DNA of 64,000 nucleotides from Cupriavidus sp. WKF15 (GTDB lineage: Bacteria; Pseudomonadota; Gammaproteobacteria; Burkholderiales; Burkholderiaceae): NCBI RefSeq assembly GCF_029278605.1, contig NZ_CP119574.1, positions 62,001 through 126,000 on the forward strand, given 5' to 3'. Under the pieces are notes generated by a model. That model saw nothing but the letters and a program-made list of their open reading frames with translations. It ran no database searches and was not told the DNA's origin. A program made the position numbers and the translations under genes. Below, one piece after another: positions 1 through 8,507 of the stretch; within the stretch, counting starts at the first letter, position 1; each line of letters starts with the position of its first letter.

Positions 1-2
1 AA

Positions 3-941
3 GTGGTGGCGGAACTTGCGCCACTGCCACTGACGGCCCAGGAACGCGAAGAAGCCGAAGCAAGGGTCGCTGCGGCGCGTGCGGCATACCGTGAGGCGCA
101 GGAGCGCGTCCGGCATGCCGCCGAAGACTACACTCAGGCGCAGCGCGAACTGCAGCGTGTGGAGAGGCTGGTGCGGGAGCGCTTCCTGTCTCCTCAGGCC
201 GGGGAGCAGGCCGCCAACGCCACCATTACCGCCGGCAATGATCTCGCCGCAGCGCGCGCCCGCGCCAGCGCCGCCTTGCAGGAGGTCCGCGTGGCAGAGG
301 CCGGCCTGCTGGCCATCGAGGAGCACAAACGTGGGCGCTGGCCGGTCGTGCCGGTTCATGCACCGTTCACCGGCGCCGTATTGTCCATTCCGGAGCGCAG
401 CGAGCGGGTTGTCGCTGCGGGCGAGCCCCTGCTGACGATCGGCAATCCACATGACCTGGAGATCGTGGTCGAGCTACTGTCAACGGAAGCAGTCAAGGTG
501 CGGCCGCAGATGCCGGCGAGGCTGGAAGGATGGGGCGGCGAGCAAGTAGTACAAGGCAAGGTTAGGCTCGTGGAGCCCCATGCGTTCACCAAGGTATCCG
601 CCCTGGGCATAGAAGAAAAGCGAACCCGGGTGATTATCGACGTTTTTGATCCACCCTCTGGACTGGGTGACGGATTTCGCGTCATCGCGAGCATTGTGCT
701 GTGGCAGACCGATCACGCGACAAAGTTGCCCGCGAGTTCGCTGTTCCGCTGCGAGACTGCGCATTGGTGTGTGTTTCGGATTGAGGGCGATCGGGTGCGG
801 AGGACGGAGGTCAGGATTAGCCACCGGAATTCGGATGAGGCGGAACTGCTTTCTCCCTTGACCGACAGCGTACAAGTGGTTCGATATCCGCAAAGCAGCC
901 TTCATGATGGCCAGCGGGTAAAGCTGCGTACCGGCCCCTAG
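3..941 (+). CDS. HlyD/RND-type periplasmic adaptor (membrane fusion) protein, 5' end cut by window
   Basis: This is the C-terminal 312 residues of a periplasmic adaptor protein that links an inner-membrane exporter to an outer-membrane channel. Residues about 12-108 are Ala/Glu/Arg-rich heptads typical of the adaptor coiled-coil hairpin. The lipoyl-like half follows (VHAPFTGAVLSIP, then VAAGEPLLTIGNP), and then a beta-barrel segment. The reading frame is open to the window edge, so the true start, the signal peptide or membrane anchor, and the first half of the lipoyl domain are outside. The pump partner must lie upstream because nothing exporter-like follows. Family assignment is firm; the substrate cannot be read. 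Confidence 0.8.
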   Translation: MVAELAPLPLTAQEREEAEARVAAARAAYREAQERVRHAAEDYTQAQRELQRVERLVRERFLSPQAGEQAANATITAGNDLAAARARASAALQEVRVAEAGLLAIEEHKRGRWPVVPVHAPFTGAVLSIPERSERVVAAGEPLLTIGNPHDLEIVVELLSTEAVKVRPQMPARLEGWGGEQVVQGKVRLVEPHAFTKVSALGIEEKRTRVIIDVFDPPSGLGDGFRVIASIVLWQTDHATKLPASSLFRCETAHWCVFRIEGDRVRRTEVRISHRNSDEAELLSPLTDSVQVVRYPQSSLHDGQRVKLRTGP

Positions 942-1186
942 TCCATTGTGTCATTCGAAATGTACCCCGATTCGACTGCGCCCCCCAGGGTTACATGCCA
1001 TGTCGCCGATGTTCGCAACGGCCGCGCCGTTGCCGCGGATTGCGCTTAGTGTACGGTGCCGGAGGTGCAGCTTTCCGGTGCGGTTACTCTGGCGCCGTGG
1101 GCGAATGAAGGCTGGTTGTCTTCCATGGTTGCCGCCGCCGGCCCGGGTTGGTTGAGGTGTCCGCAGGCATTCAATTGCGGGTAATC
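942..1186. other. Intergenic, no gene supported
   Basis: There are short overlapping frames only. None has a convincing ribosome-binding site or a recognisable motif. Confidence 0.4.
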
Positions 1187-1573
1187 TTAAGCATCTTGAC
1201 GTGAATTTTCTGTTCCGTCAGTCAGTGGTGATCGTGTCCCGGCACGAAGTTCAGGTTGTGTTAATTCTGCATGTCGTTGTGGCTCCCCGATCTCCTTCTG
1301 CTCGTCTATTAGGAACACATCAGCAGCCCTCCCGTTCTTGTAGCCCTCGATGAACGGCTCGACCGCAGCGGTGAGTTCGGCGGTCACCAGGCCATATGCG
1401 ACGCTCGCAAAATCAACGGGGTCTAGTTTTTGTTGGCACTTCTCATACAAGGCGTAGCGTTGCTCATTGGTCAGGATTGACGCCTTGCTCGCGCTCTGTT
1501 CATACGAATCAATCGAAATGGCTGTAGTCAGAACAGAAACGACAAAAGCTAACGAGAGTAAGGTTGCCAACAC
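1187..1573 (-). CDS. Hypothetical exported protein, 128 aa
   Basis: The start is chosen as GTG because a clear AGGAGG lies a few bases upstream on the minus strand. The N-terminus (residues 1-20, LLSLAFVVSVLTTAIS) is a hydrophobic signal or anchor segment. The rest is polar, with a single Cys near residue 45, and its tail is rich in Glu, Thr and Arg and looks disordered. No family is recognised. It runs in the same direction as the exported protein at 1933-2655 but is separated from it by about 360 bases. It is probably a real gene because of the ribosome-binding site and signal segment; its role is unknown. Confidence 0.5.
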   Translation of the reverse strand: MLATLLSLAFVVSVLTTAISIDSYEQSASKASILTNEQRYALYEKCQQKLDPVDFASVAYGLVTAELTAAVEPFIEGYKNGRAADVFLIDEQKEIGEPQRHAELTQPELRAGTRSPLTDGTENSRQDA

Positions 1574-1932
1574 AGCTTGCCTCCTATTCCTTTGTGCTCA
1601 GTTCGGACTAGCGCCGGCTGCCGATGCGCAGATACACCTGGAAGGCTTGTGTGTCCTCGCAGCACGCTTCCCTGATCCCCGACCATGGCCCTCTCTGACA
1701 ACGCCTGTTGGCTTTATCCGTGATCCTGTAAGGGGATAGGTCATAGCGAGCTTTTCCCCTCGTCCCTTGACTTCCGCAACTACCTCCGTCGATGACTGGG
1801 GGACTGACAGAAGGGCGCCAGTGTGGTCGTTTTTGGATTCCGGCTGCTGGATGATGGTGCTCCGCAATGTCCTTAATGCCACGATGAAGACGGGCCGACG
1901 CGGGCCGACGCAAGTCCTAGACTGCAACTGTT
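1574..1932. other. Gap between two minus-strand genes
   Basis: Only shadow frames of 60-110 codons on both strands occur here, without clear start signals. I see no gene or regulatory structure that I can defend. Confidence 0.35.
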
Positions 1933-2655
1933 TCAGGAAGGCCAGCTCAAGTGCTGGGCGACGCCTCCCTTCGATGGGATCGTAACCTCCGTCTTACGCT
2001 CGACGCCGTTTGCAGTAGCAACCACACGATACTTTCCTGCTGGAAGTTTGATGTACATAAAAGGCCCGTCAGAAATTGCCCCAAAGATCTGTTTTCCGTC
2101 TGGCTTATAGATCCGAGTGTCAACGTCGGCCAGAAATTCGCCCCGCTTGCCGGTGAAGGTAAGGCGCAGGCTATAAGACGGCGCGGCACGCCGGAATGCG
2201 GCGGCTTCGTCCTCGCCAATGCCACCACTAAGGTAGGCCAGACCGCCCGCCTGTTTCTGCGGCGGCAGCCCGCCTGCTGCTGGTTGGTCAGTGTCGGCAC
2301 TACGGCTCATCATGGGGCCGCAGTCCAGGCTTGCAGTGTTCCCACCGCCGCCGTACATGCGCTGTCCGCCCCCGCGCTCATGATTAAGCACTATGCCTTG
2401 TTGATCGGCGCGTGTCTGCACGAGATCGTGCAGACGACGCGTGATTTCCTGGCGCTCCTCTGGTGTCCTGGCGGCGTGCATGCGGGCGCAGAAATCCGCC
2501 TTTTCCTCGTTGCTGAGCAGGTCAACCCCGCGCATGGTCCGGGGAGTTGCGGGTGTTGCAACCTGTCCAACGACTTCCTGTGCTTGGCACTCAGGGGTAA
2601 GCAAACTGAGGCTGGCGATGCTGACGATACAAAATAGCTCAAATGCGCCTTTCAT
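1933..2655 (-). CDS. Hypothetical secreted protein with C-terminal beta-sandwich-like segment, 240 aa
   Basis: A signal peptide covers residues 1-25 (hydrophobic core, cleavage after CQA). A polar helical stretch at about 45-80 (SNEEKADFCARMHAA, TPEERQEITRRLHD) resembles small periplasmic helical regions. A Gly-rich linker follows. The last 80 residues contain alternating beta-strand patterns (SLRLTF, DVDTRIYKPDG, PFMYIKLPAGKYRVVATANG), a pattern seen in carboxypeptidase-regulatory-like or PEGA-type beta folds. No catalytic motif is visible. It is probably a periplasmic or outer-surface protein. The function is unknown and the fold comment is inference. Confidence 0.65.
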   Translation of the reverse strand: MKGAFELFCIVSIASLSLLTPECQAQEVVGQVATPATPRTMRGVDLLSNEEKADFCARMHAARTPEERQEITRRLHDLVQTRADQQGIVLNHERGGGQRMYGGGGNTASLDCGPMMSRSADTDQPAAGGLPPQKQAGGLAYLSGGIGEDEAAAFRRAAPSYSLRLTFTGKRGEFLADVDTRIYKPDGKQIFGAISDGPFMYIKLPAGKYRVVATANGVERKTEVTIPSKGGVAQHLSWPS

Positions 2656-3743
2656 GATGTTGACTCCAGTTGTTCATCGATCTGTCGATCTTGCATAGAC
2701 TTCAGTGTTTCGAACCGGCGAAAGTCATGACCGGTCCCTCGGAGGCACCCAACGCCTGCTTGTTCATCGCTGGCCTGATGGAAGAGTTGGCGCGCCCGCG
2801 TGGAAACTGATTTACGGAGAGACATCGCTCGTGCCCGTGCAGTGGCGCATTTATTCCCCCATTCAACCTAGCTGGTTCCATCAGGGGAGCCTTGACCCTT
2901 GTCAAACTCGGCGTTCTGGACGAATTACTCGATGAGATCGACCAATGACTTGCTTGGCTGGATCACCGGTTCGATCGGCCGTCAATGACAGATTGCGACA
3001 GATCGAGGCGTAGCCTGATCACTGTCAATGTCCCAGGTGAGGAGGGCGAGCATGCGGGTTAGATTGGATGTGGGCTACGCTACCAGGCCGAACCTCGCAG
3101 CGCCTACGCCGGTGGGGAACGTGGGTGACACGTGGTAGGAAAGCGGCTGGCGCCCTGAGTACCAGAGTTGACCATGTTTCCGGTGCGCATGAGGGTAAGG
3201 GGTGGTGCCCATGCACCATATTTGATCGCATTCACGATGCGGACGGAATCGTCGAGCTTGCCACCGTGGCGGCGCCAACGATATTCCACTTCGAGGTGCT
3301 CAGATCGTAGTGTCGAACTTTGTTCGCCGAGACTAACCTCGGCACTCTACGGAGTATCCCATGCAACGCGTCCCCGCGAGCAAGCTCGCTGGAGCCGTCC
3401 GGATTTGTTCCGCCGAACGGCGCCGAGTATCCCGTGCAGGATCTTGCTTTTTCTTTCGGACGTCCAATGTCCCTTTGCGGAGCAGGAGCTGACGTCTGAA
3501 CGTCTTCCTGACGGGGCGCGTGACTGGCGCTTGATGGCCGGTCACGGCCGGCTGTCCCCTCCAGGTCGCGGCCGTCTCTGCCCGACCCTTCTCCGCCATT
3601 GCACCTTGATAAGGCAACGGCCGCGCTACGCTACAGAACGGCCGTCCGAAGATTGCGCAGTCTTATCCCCGAACCAACCGCATGTACGCCGTCCGCGCGG
3701 AGAACTGGAAACCTGTGGGTGGAGAGTCCACGGGCGGCGTAAT
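2656..3743. other. 1.1-kb region without a supported gene; holds one copy of a dispersed repeat
   Basis: Several frames of 60-260 codons overlap here, but they are mutually contradictory shadows with arginine-rich composition typical of non-coding high-GC DNA. Bases 3532-3600 are about 85-90% identical to 57623-57692, so part of this stretch is a dispersed intergenic repeat. Bases around 3150-3309 (+) read like a short degenerate coding remnant (DADGIVELATVAAPTIFHFE), but I cannot assign it. Confidence 0.4.
3532..3600. repeat. Dispersed intergenic repeat, copy 1
   Basis: About 70 bases centred on GGCCGGTCACGGCCGGCTG and CTCCAGGTCGCGGCCGT match 57623-57692 with few differences. Both copies are GC-rich, partly palindromic and lie between genes. 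Confidence 0.55.
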
Positions 3744-3887
3744 TCAATTTTCGGGCTGACGTTCACTCTCGGCGTCATTGTGGGCAAAACCCTTCTGCGC
3801 TGTCTCCCCGATCTTCCTAGATTTCCGCTCGACATCTGCTTTGGCAGCATTGAGTACGTCCTTCACCGCAGACCCCTCCTGCGCCAT
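3744..3887 (-). CDS. Possible small ORF, 47 aa, hydrophilic helical
   Basis: An ATG-initiated 47-codon frame has a GAGGGG about 10 bases upstream and an in-frame stop just before it. The product is charged and helical (KDVLNAAKADVERKSRKIGE), like many small stress-associated or phasin-like helical proteins. There is no homology claim. It faces away from the dioxygenase gene that follows. It could equally be the end of a decayed longer gene. Confidence 0.3.
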   Translation of the reverse strand: MAQEGSAVKDVLNAAKADVERKSRKIGETAQKGFAHNDAESERQPEN

Positions 3888-4044
3888 CGCGCGCACCGCC
3901 CCTCACAGGGGCGGCATTGTCCAAGTTTGCCGAACCTTGTGTACAACCCATGACGGCTGCCCAATCGGTATCTGCCGTCATAAGCTGTTGCACAGGAGCG
4001 GCTATGCGCTGTTTCTACATGTCTATTTCAAACTGGAGAGGACA

Positions 4045-4995
4045 ATGTTAATGCTCAAGGGATTTCATCATCTGACCCTCGGCGTAAGGCACGCACAGGA
4101 GGATGTGGACTTCTACGTCAAGCTGCTCGGGCAGAGCCTCGTGAAGAAGACCGTGCTTCTCGACGGCGAGGATCCCATCTACCACCTTTATTATGGCAAC
4201 GCGAATGGCGATCCAGGGACCCTGGTGACGTCGTTCCCGTTCCGTCAGCGGGGCGTCATGGCGCGTCCGGGATCGGGCCAGGTGCGGGTCGTCAACTACT
4301 CGGTTCCCAAGGGCTCGCTCGAATTCTGGCGCAGCCGCTTCGATGCCATGGACGTACCGTATGGCAGCGAGATTGTGGAACGCTTCGGAGAGCGCCGCCA
4401 GCGGTTCCAGCATCCGTGCGGCATCGAGTTCGATCTCGTCGAAACCGATCTCGATTCGCGTCCGGCTTGCGTGGCCAGCGATATTCCCGAAGCCCATGCC
4501 ATCCGCGGCGTGCACAGCATTACGCTGTCGCTGCGGGAAGTCGCCGAATCGATCCGCTTCATGAGCGAAGCGATCGGTTTCCGGAACGCAGGCCAGGCGG
4601 GATCCTACTACCGCTTCGAGACGTACCACGGCGGCCCGGGCATGATCGTCGAGTTCCTGCATGAGCCGGACCGGCACCAGGGTTCGTCGATCTACGGCGA
4701 AGGCACGGTCCACCATGTGGCCTTCGCGGTGGACAATGTGGAGCAGCAGGCGATCCTGAAGGAGAGAATGTTTGCTCTGGGCTACATCGATACGTCCGAA
4801 TCGGTGCACCGCAACTACTTCCGCTCGATGTACTTCAAGATGCCCGGCGGCGTGATGTTCGAGGCGACCACCACCGACATCGGCTTCGCGATCGATGAAG
4901 AGCCCGGCCATTTTGGCGAGGAGTTCCAGCTCCCGCCGTGGCTGGCGGATCGCAAGGACGAGTTGCTGGGCCGGCTCGAGCCCATCTCTGTATGA
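4045..4995 (+). CDS. (Substituted) hydroquinone 1,2-dioxygenase, PcpA/LinE/MnpC type, VOC superfamily
   Basis: This is a 316-aa extradiol ring-cleavage enzyme of the two-domain vicinal-oxygen-chelate fold. The family cleaves hydroquinones bearing para-hydroxyls to (acyl-substituted) maleylacetate-type products using Fe(II). The start at 4045 is chosen for the GGAGAGG just upstream. Each half carries the VOC pattern: GFHHLTLGV at 6-14 and GVHSITLSL at 155-163. Likely iron ligands are His8/9, His223/224 in GTVHHVAF, and Glu273 in GGVMFEATT. The stretch YHLYYGNANGDPGTLVTSFP is characteristic of PcpA/LinE-like members. It is followed 17 bases later by a quinone reductase gene. Family assignment is strong; whether the substrate is chloro-, amino- or plain hydroquinone cannot be read. 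Confidence 0.88.
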   Translation: MLMLKGFHHLTLGVRHAQEDVDFYVKLLGQSLVKKTVLLDGEDPIYHLYYGNANGDPGTLVTSFPFRQRGVMARPGSGQVRVVNYSVPKGSLEFWRSRFDAMDVPYGSEIVERFGERRQRFQHPCGIEFDLVETDLDSRPACVASDIPEAHAIRGVHSITLSLREVAESIRFMSEAIGFRNAGQAGSYYRFETYHGGPGMIVEFLHEPDRHQGSSIYGEGTVHHVAFAVDNVEQQAILKERMFALGYIDTSESVHRNYFRSMYFKMPGGVMFEATTTDIGFAIDEEPGHFGEEFQLPPWLADRKDELLGRLEPISV

Positions 4996-5012
4996 CGTTG
5001 CCGGGGATCACC

Positions 5013-5639
5013 ATGCAAAAACCGAAAGTACTGATTGTTTTCTACTCACGAAACAGCTCCACCGAGATGCTGGCCAAGGCTGTCGCCGAGGGCGCCCTCG
5101 AGGCTGGCGCAGAAGTCCGCATGCGGCGTGTGCGGGAGTTCGTCGGCCCCGATGTCATGCGGCAGGCGCCGGGCTGGCTCGAGAACGCCACGGAGATGAA
5201 CGCGAAATATGAGGCGCCGACCGAAGCCGATGCCGAGTGGGCTGACGCCATCGTATTCGGCACGCCGACGCGGTTCGGGACGATTTCGGCCGAACTCAAG
5301 TCATATATCGACGGGCTCGGCGGCCTCTGGTTCGCGGGCAAGCTGAACGGCAAGGTGGGCTCGGTCTTTGGCACGACGTCCTCGCGCCATGGTGGCAATG
5401 AAGCCACGCTGCTGGCGACCTACGCGCCCATGGCGCACCTGGGCCTGATCATCGTGCCGCTGGGCTACGCCGACGCGGCGATGTTCAAGGCCGGCACCCC
5501 GTACGGCGCGACTCACGTCTCGCACCGTGACACCGTCAAGCCCGACGACGATCACCTGGCGGTTGCCCGGTTCCAGGGCAGCAGGGTGACGACGGTCGCC
5601 CGTGCCTTGCACGTCCAGCCGCAGCCCGTGGCAGCCTGA
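5013..5639 (+). CDS. WrbA-type NAD(P)H:quinone oxidoreductase (flavodoxin fold)
   Basis: This is a 208-aa FMN flavoprotein that reduces quinones to hydroquinones by two electrons, which protects and feeds a hydroquinone dioxygenase. The phosphate-binding loop is YSRNSSTEMLAKAVAEGA near the N-terminus. The flavin-contact segments PTRFGTISAELKSYIDGLGGLW and GTTSSRHGGNEATLL are those of WrbA. The start at 5013 is set by MQKPKVLIVFYS, where the fold begins; longer upstream starts overlap the dioxygenase. It lies 17 bases downstream of the dioxygenase on the same strand, so the two are probably co-transcribed. The transcript is closed by the hairpin at 5663-5687. Confidence 0.85.
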   Translation: MQKPKVLIVFYSRNSSTEMLAKAVAEGALEAGAEVRMRRVREFVGPDVMRQAPGWLENATEMNAKYEAPTEADAEWADAIVFGTPTRFGTISAELKSYIDGLGGLWFAGKLNGKVGSVFGTTSSRHGGNEATLLATYAPMAHLGLIIVPLGYADAAMFKAGTPYGATHVSHRDTVKPDDDHLAVARFQGSRVTTVARALHVQPQPVAA

Positions 5640-5662
5640 AAGTAAAAGCCTGAAGGCAAAAA

Positions 5663-5687
5663 GGGCGGAGACTCGCAGTCTTCGCCC
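5663..5687. terminator. Bidirectional terminator-like hairpin between convergent transcripts
   Basis: GGGCGGAGACT / AGTCTTCGCCC pair across a 3-base loop, with a single G-T pair. A run of five A at 5658-5662 gives a U-tract for minus-strand transcription, so it best fits the end of the maleylacetate reductase operon. It also closes the dioxygenase-wrbA transcript. Confidence 0.6.
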
Positions 5688-5759
5688 GACTCCTGCATCC
5701 GGCACCGGCCGATGGCGCGATGACAAGCGCTCAAGCTGGCGCAGTCTCCACGCGGCTTT

Positions 5760-6190
5760 CCATGGCATCGATCTGGCACGATGAAGGTAGCGGGTCGCTC
5801 GTGGCGCGGAATGGCGCTTGAACAGCGCTCGACGTAGCGGGCAACGTTGGGCCGGCCGCCGCAAATCGAGGCGAGCGCGCCTCATGAGGTTCCCCCCAAA
5901 AAGCACGTCACTAAGATCGAACGTTCCTCCCGCAAGATAGGGGGCTGCTGCTGAACCCGGCGTGGGTCCAGCGCCTTCAACACGCCTTCGACATGAAGGC
6001 GTGCTGTGCGCTGGAATGCCGGCATCGTCGCGGACGGCGATGCCGCCACGTTCCTTAGCGATCCTGATGCGACCGGCGGCAAAAAGTCCCGCGTTCCCGC
6101 CATGGTCGACGATCATGGACTCGAGCGCCGCGATCTTGTGATCGCGGACCAATTCCATGACCGACTTGAGCGCGTCACTCAGCAGCCCGG
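5760..6190 (-). pseudogene. Remnant of LinD/PcpC-like glutathione transferase (3' half, frameshifted)
   Basis: On the minus strand the translated text KSVMELVRDHKIAALESMI followed by RIAKERGG aligns with the C-terminal half of the intact GST at 13247-14302 (KTAMETVYDYKIKALEAMI, KIAKERGG). The match continues in a second frame (AFQRTARLHVEGVLKALDP against AFQRAARQHVAGVLTGLDH) and returns to the first (LSDVLFGGNLMR against LGDVLWGVNLVR). It therefore contains at least two frameshifts and lacks the thioredoxin-like half with the catalytic Ser/Cys. The 5' junction overlaps the end of the upstream haem-protein gene, which points to a deletion joining the two. It is non-functional. Confidence 0.85.
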
Positions 6191-7083
6191 GCGTTACCCT
6201 GTCCGCGGGCGTGCGGACACACCGCTGGCGGATCGCCGATGAAGCCACGCGCAGACCAGAGTTCGGGGAACGGGATCTCGTTCATGGTTGGCAGGAGCCA
6301 GGCAATGCCCTCGGTGCCGAAGTAGGCCGGCCGAGCGCCGAACGTCCGGCGCGTTGCCATCAGGTGCAGGTGCTTCCACGCGGAGAATCCCTCCGCGATA
6401 TCGGCCAGCGTCTCGCCGAGCTGCTGCAATTCCCGGTGCTCGTCCGGTTCGGCGTAGACGTCGCGCCAGACGTTCTCGACCGCCTTGTCCGGCGTGTAGG
6501 GCACACTGAAATCGCGGTCGAGTACCACCGCCGGAACCGCGAAGCCCTTGCGGCCCAGGTGAGCAAGCACGTCGTCATACAGGCTCGGCTCTGCCAGCGC
6601 CTTGCTGAGTTGTTCCCAACGCCGGGGTTGCGGCAGGAAGTGCTGCAGGTGCTCCCCCTGCTTGATGCCGAGCAGGTAGACCATCTGCCGGAACGTCCAG
6701 CCCTGGAGGGCGGTGTCCTTGCCGAACTTCGGGCCAACGCAGGACAGGATGGCCAGCAGGTCGACAGGCGTCATCCACGCGATGGAGCGCCATGTGGCAT
6801 TGAGCGGCTCGTGGTGGGCGACGACGCGCCGCAGCGTCCGGCAGGCCCCGGTCAGGTCATCGGCACGCAATTGCGCCTGCGCGATCTGAATTTCCTTGAT
6901 GATCAGCATCCAGTAGAGCTCGGACACCTGCGCCGATACGATCCAGGCGTGTTCGCCGGGATGGTCGCTGACCGGGTGCTGCAGCGAGTGCAGCACGTCT
7001 GTCTGCAACCAGTCACTGTATGGTGTACGCCCGGCTGGCGTTCCGGCCGGCGCGGGGAATCCGGGCTTGACGGTATCGTTCAC
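6175..7083 (-). CDS. Tryptophan 2,3-dioxygenase-like haem protein, atypical active site
   Basis: This 302-aa protein has the overall plan of TDO: YSDWLQTDVL at 22-31, AQVSELYWMLIIKEI at 51-65, WTFRQMVYLLG at 129-139, SLYDDVLAHL at 167-176, and the haem-ligand helix AWKHLHLM near 235-242 with His240 as the likely proximal ligand. The distal His that precedes Q-x-x-E-L in true TDOs is Ala51 here. An enzyme that oxidises tryptophan in the classic way is therefore doubtful, and another substrate or peroxygenase-like chemistry is possible. After FPELW (272-276), where TDOs normally end, the frame runs about 26 codons further into the GST remnant. It lies 50 bases behind the maleylacetate reductase in the same operon. 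Confidence 0.75.
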   Translation of the reverse strand: MNDTVKPGFPAPAGTPAGRTPYSDWLQTDVLHSLQHPVSDHPGEHAWIVSAQVSELYWMLIIKEIQIAQAQLRADDLTGACRTLRRVVAHHEPLNATWRSIAWMTPVDLLAILSCVGPKFGKDTALQGWTFRQMVYLLGIKQGEHLQHFLPQPRRWEQLSKALAEPSLYDDVLAHLGRKGFAVPAVVLDRDFSVPYTPDKAVENVWRDVYAEPDEHRELQQLGETLADIAEGFSAWKHLHLMATRRTFGARPAYFGTEGIAWLLPTMNEIPFPELWSARGFIGDPPAVCPHARGQGNARAAE

Positions 7084-7133
7084 TTTGATCTCCTCATGGT
7101 GGTGGGGTCAGGCAATTTCTTTGGAACGGCGAA

Positions 7134-8252
7134 TTACCACAGGCTCTCCAATAGCGCATCCAGCTTCGTGCCGGCATCCTCGCCAAGGTCGCCGACCTCG
7201 GAGGGATAGTTCTGCCTGAGCAGCGCCGCCATCTCGGGAAGCTTCGCCCGATCGAAATCGAGGTCGCCGAGCCGGCTCGGCAATTCCAGTGCGTTCACGG
7301 CTGCCTCGATGCGGTCTGCGAGGAATGCGGCGGGCGTGCGGCTGCCACGGTCCGTGGAGAAAATCTCGAGCTTTCGGCCATAGACGTCGGCGCAGGCGCG
7401 GATGACGGGTGCCAGCGCAATGCACGATGTCACGCTGTGCGGTACCTCGAACGTCCCGCCGAGGATGTGCCCGATGCGATGGCTCAGGCCGTAGATGACC
7501 GAAGCAGGATAGAAATAACACTGCCAGGCGGCCAACTGAAGCTGCAACAGGTCGTCGGTCGATACGTGTCCGCCCGCGATGGCCTCGCGCGTTTCGAGCT
7601 TGCGCGGCCACTTCTCCAGCACGGCAAGGAAGCGCTCCACGCCTCTGGCGGCCAGGATGGCGTGAGGGTGGTCCACCTCGACCCGGCGCATGCCTTCCAC
7701 CGCATGGTCGATTCCCTTGATGGCCGAACTCAGCAGCAGCATGCGTGGCGTGTCGACGATCATCCGGGGATCGAGCACCACCAGCGCGGGTGTGGTTTCG
7801 CGCACGGCATAGCTGCGCTTGAATTTCTGCGGACCGTCCGTTTCCGTCACGCCGAAGTAGTGGGAGAACTCCGAACCCGACAGGGTCGTCGGAATCGCGG
7901 CAATGGGCAGGTAGCGGCCGGTCTGCCTGAAATGCTGGTAGGAGACTGCCTTTGCGGCGTCGAGTACAGAGCCGCCGCCGAGGGCGACGATCGATTCCGC
8001 ACCGGCCTCGATGCAGGCACGCAGTCCGTCGCGTACGGCGAAATCGGGTACATGCGGCGGCAGGCCGGTGAAGGTGCCAACGCCGTCGCTGATGGCAGGC
8101 TGCAGGTGCTCGCGGTTCAATGCCTCAAGGAATTCCACCGTGAACGTCATTGGACGGCGGATGCCGTAATTCCCCAAGGCGGGGGCGACGGCTTTCAGCA
8201 CGTCGCGCCCCCAGACAATCTCTTCCTGCGGCAAGCATTTCAACTGGTCCAT
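7134..8252 (-). CDS. Maleylacetate reductase (iron-type alcohol dehydrogenase family)
   Basis: This 372-aa enzyme would reduce maleylacetate to 3-oxoadipate with NAD(P)H, the step after hydroquinone ring cleavage. The Rossmann-like half carries the dinucleotide motif GGGSVLDAAKAVS near residues 92-104. IPTTLSGSEFSHYFGVTE and IKGIDHAVEGMRRVEVDHPHAI are typical of MAR enzymes such as those in chloro- and nitrophenol pathways. The helical half includes YGLSHRIGHILGG and FEVPHSVTSC. It is the first gene of a minus-strand operon (reductase, TDO-like protein, GST remnant) and diverges from the nitroreductase. An internally deleted paralogue is at 11672-11833. Confidence 0.88.
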   Translation of the reverse strand: MDQLKCLPQEEIVWGRDVLKAVAPALGNYGIRRPMTFTVEFLEALNREHLQPAISDGVGTFTGLPPHVPDFAVRDGLRACIEAGAESIVALGGGSVLDAAKAVSYQHFRQTGRYLPIAAIPTTLSGSEFSHYFGVTETDGPQKFKRSYAVRETTPALVVLDPRMIVDTPRMLLLSSAIKGIDHAVEGMRRVEVDHPHAILAARGVERFLAVLEKWPRKLETREAIAGGHVSTDDLLQLQLAAWQCYFYPASVIYGLSHRIGHILGGTFEVPHSVTSCIALAPVIRACADVYGRKLEIFSTDRGSRTPAAFLADRIEAAVNALELPSRLGDLDFDRAKLPEMAALLRQNYPSEVGDLGEDAGTKLDALLESLW

Positions 8253-8397
8253 TCCACTTCTCCACCGTGTCTTCGTAGGCGATCGGGGCTCCGATCCCGA
8301 CTAGGAAGATAGGCGAATCGCGTTCGCGCGTGCGCGCGGGATTGAGGAACGGAGCGTCCAGGAATTTGGACGCCGCACATGCGCGAATGTACGCCTG

Positions 8398-8418
8398 TCG
8401 TTCGTTGTTTCCGAACGA
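8398..8418. promoter_or_regulatory. Inverted repeat in the divergent maleylacetate reductase-nitroreductase promoter region
   Basis: TCGTTCG and CGAACGA are perfect 7-base arms around a 7-base spacer. The core TTCG-N7-CGAA has the T-N11-A character of LysR-type binding sites. It lies 90 bases from the nitroreductase start and 146 from the reductase start, a fitting place for shared control, perhaps by the LysR regulator at 10583-11494. Confidence 0.5.
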
Positions 8419-8507
8419 AGCTTTCAGTATTGCCATCTTCACAAGGCAGGGGGCGTGTCTGATCCTTTCCACCGTAGCGACCCCAACACAAGAACGGAGA
8501 CCTGAAG

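Noticed and set aside
3168..3953. 261-codon plus-strand frame
   Set aside because: It is Arg/Pro-rich, overlaps other frames and the dispersed repeat, and has no motif or ribosome-binding site.
5301..6248. Long minus-strand frame of 315 codons taken as one gene
   Set aside because: Only its first part matches the GST remnant; the rest is the antisense shadow of the wrbA gene.
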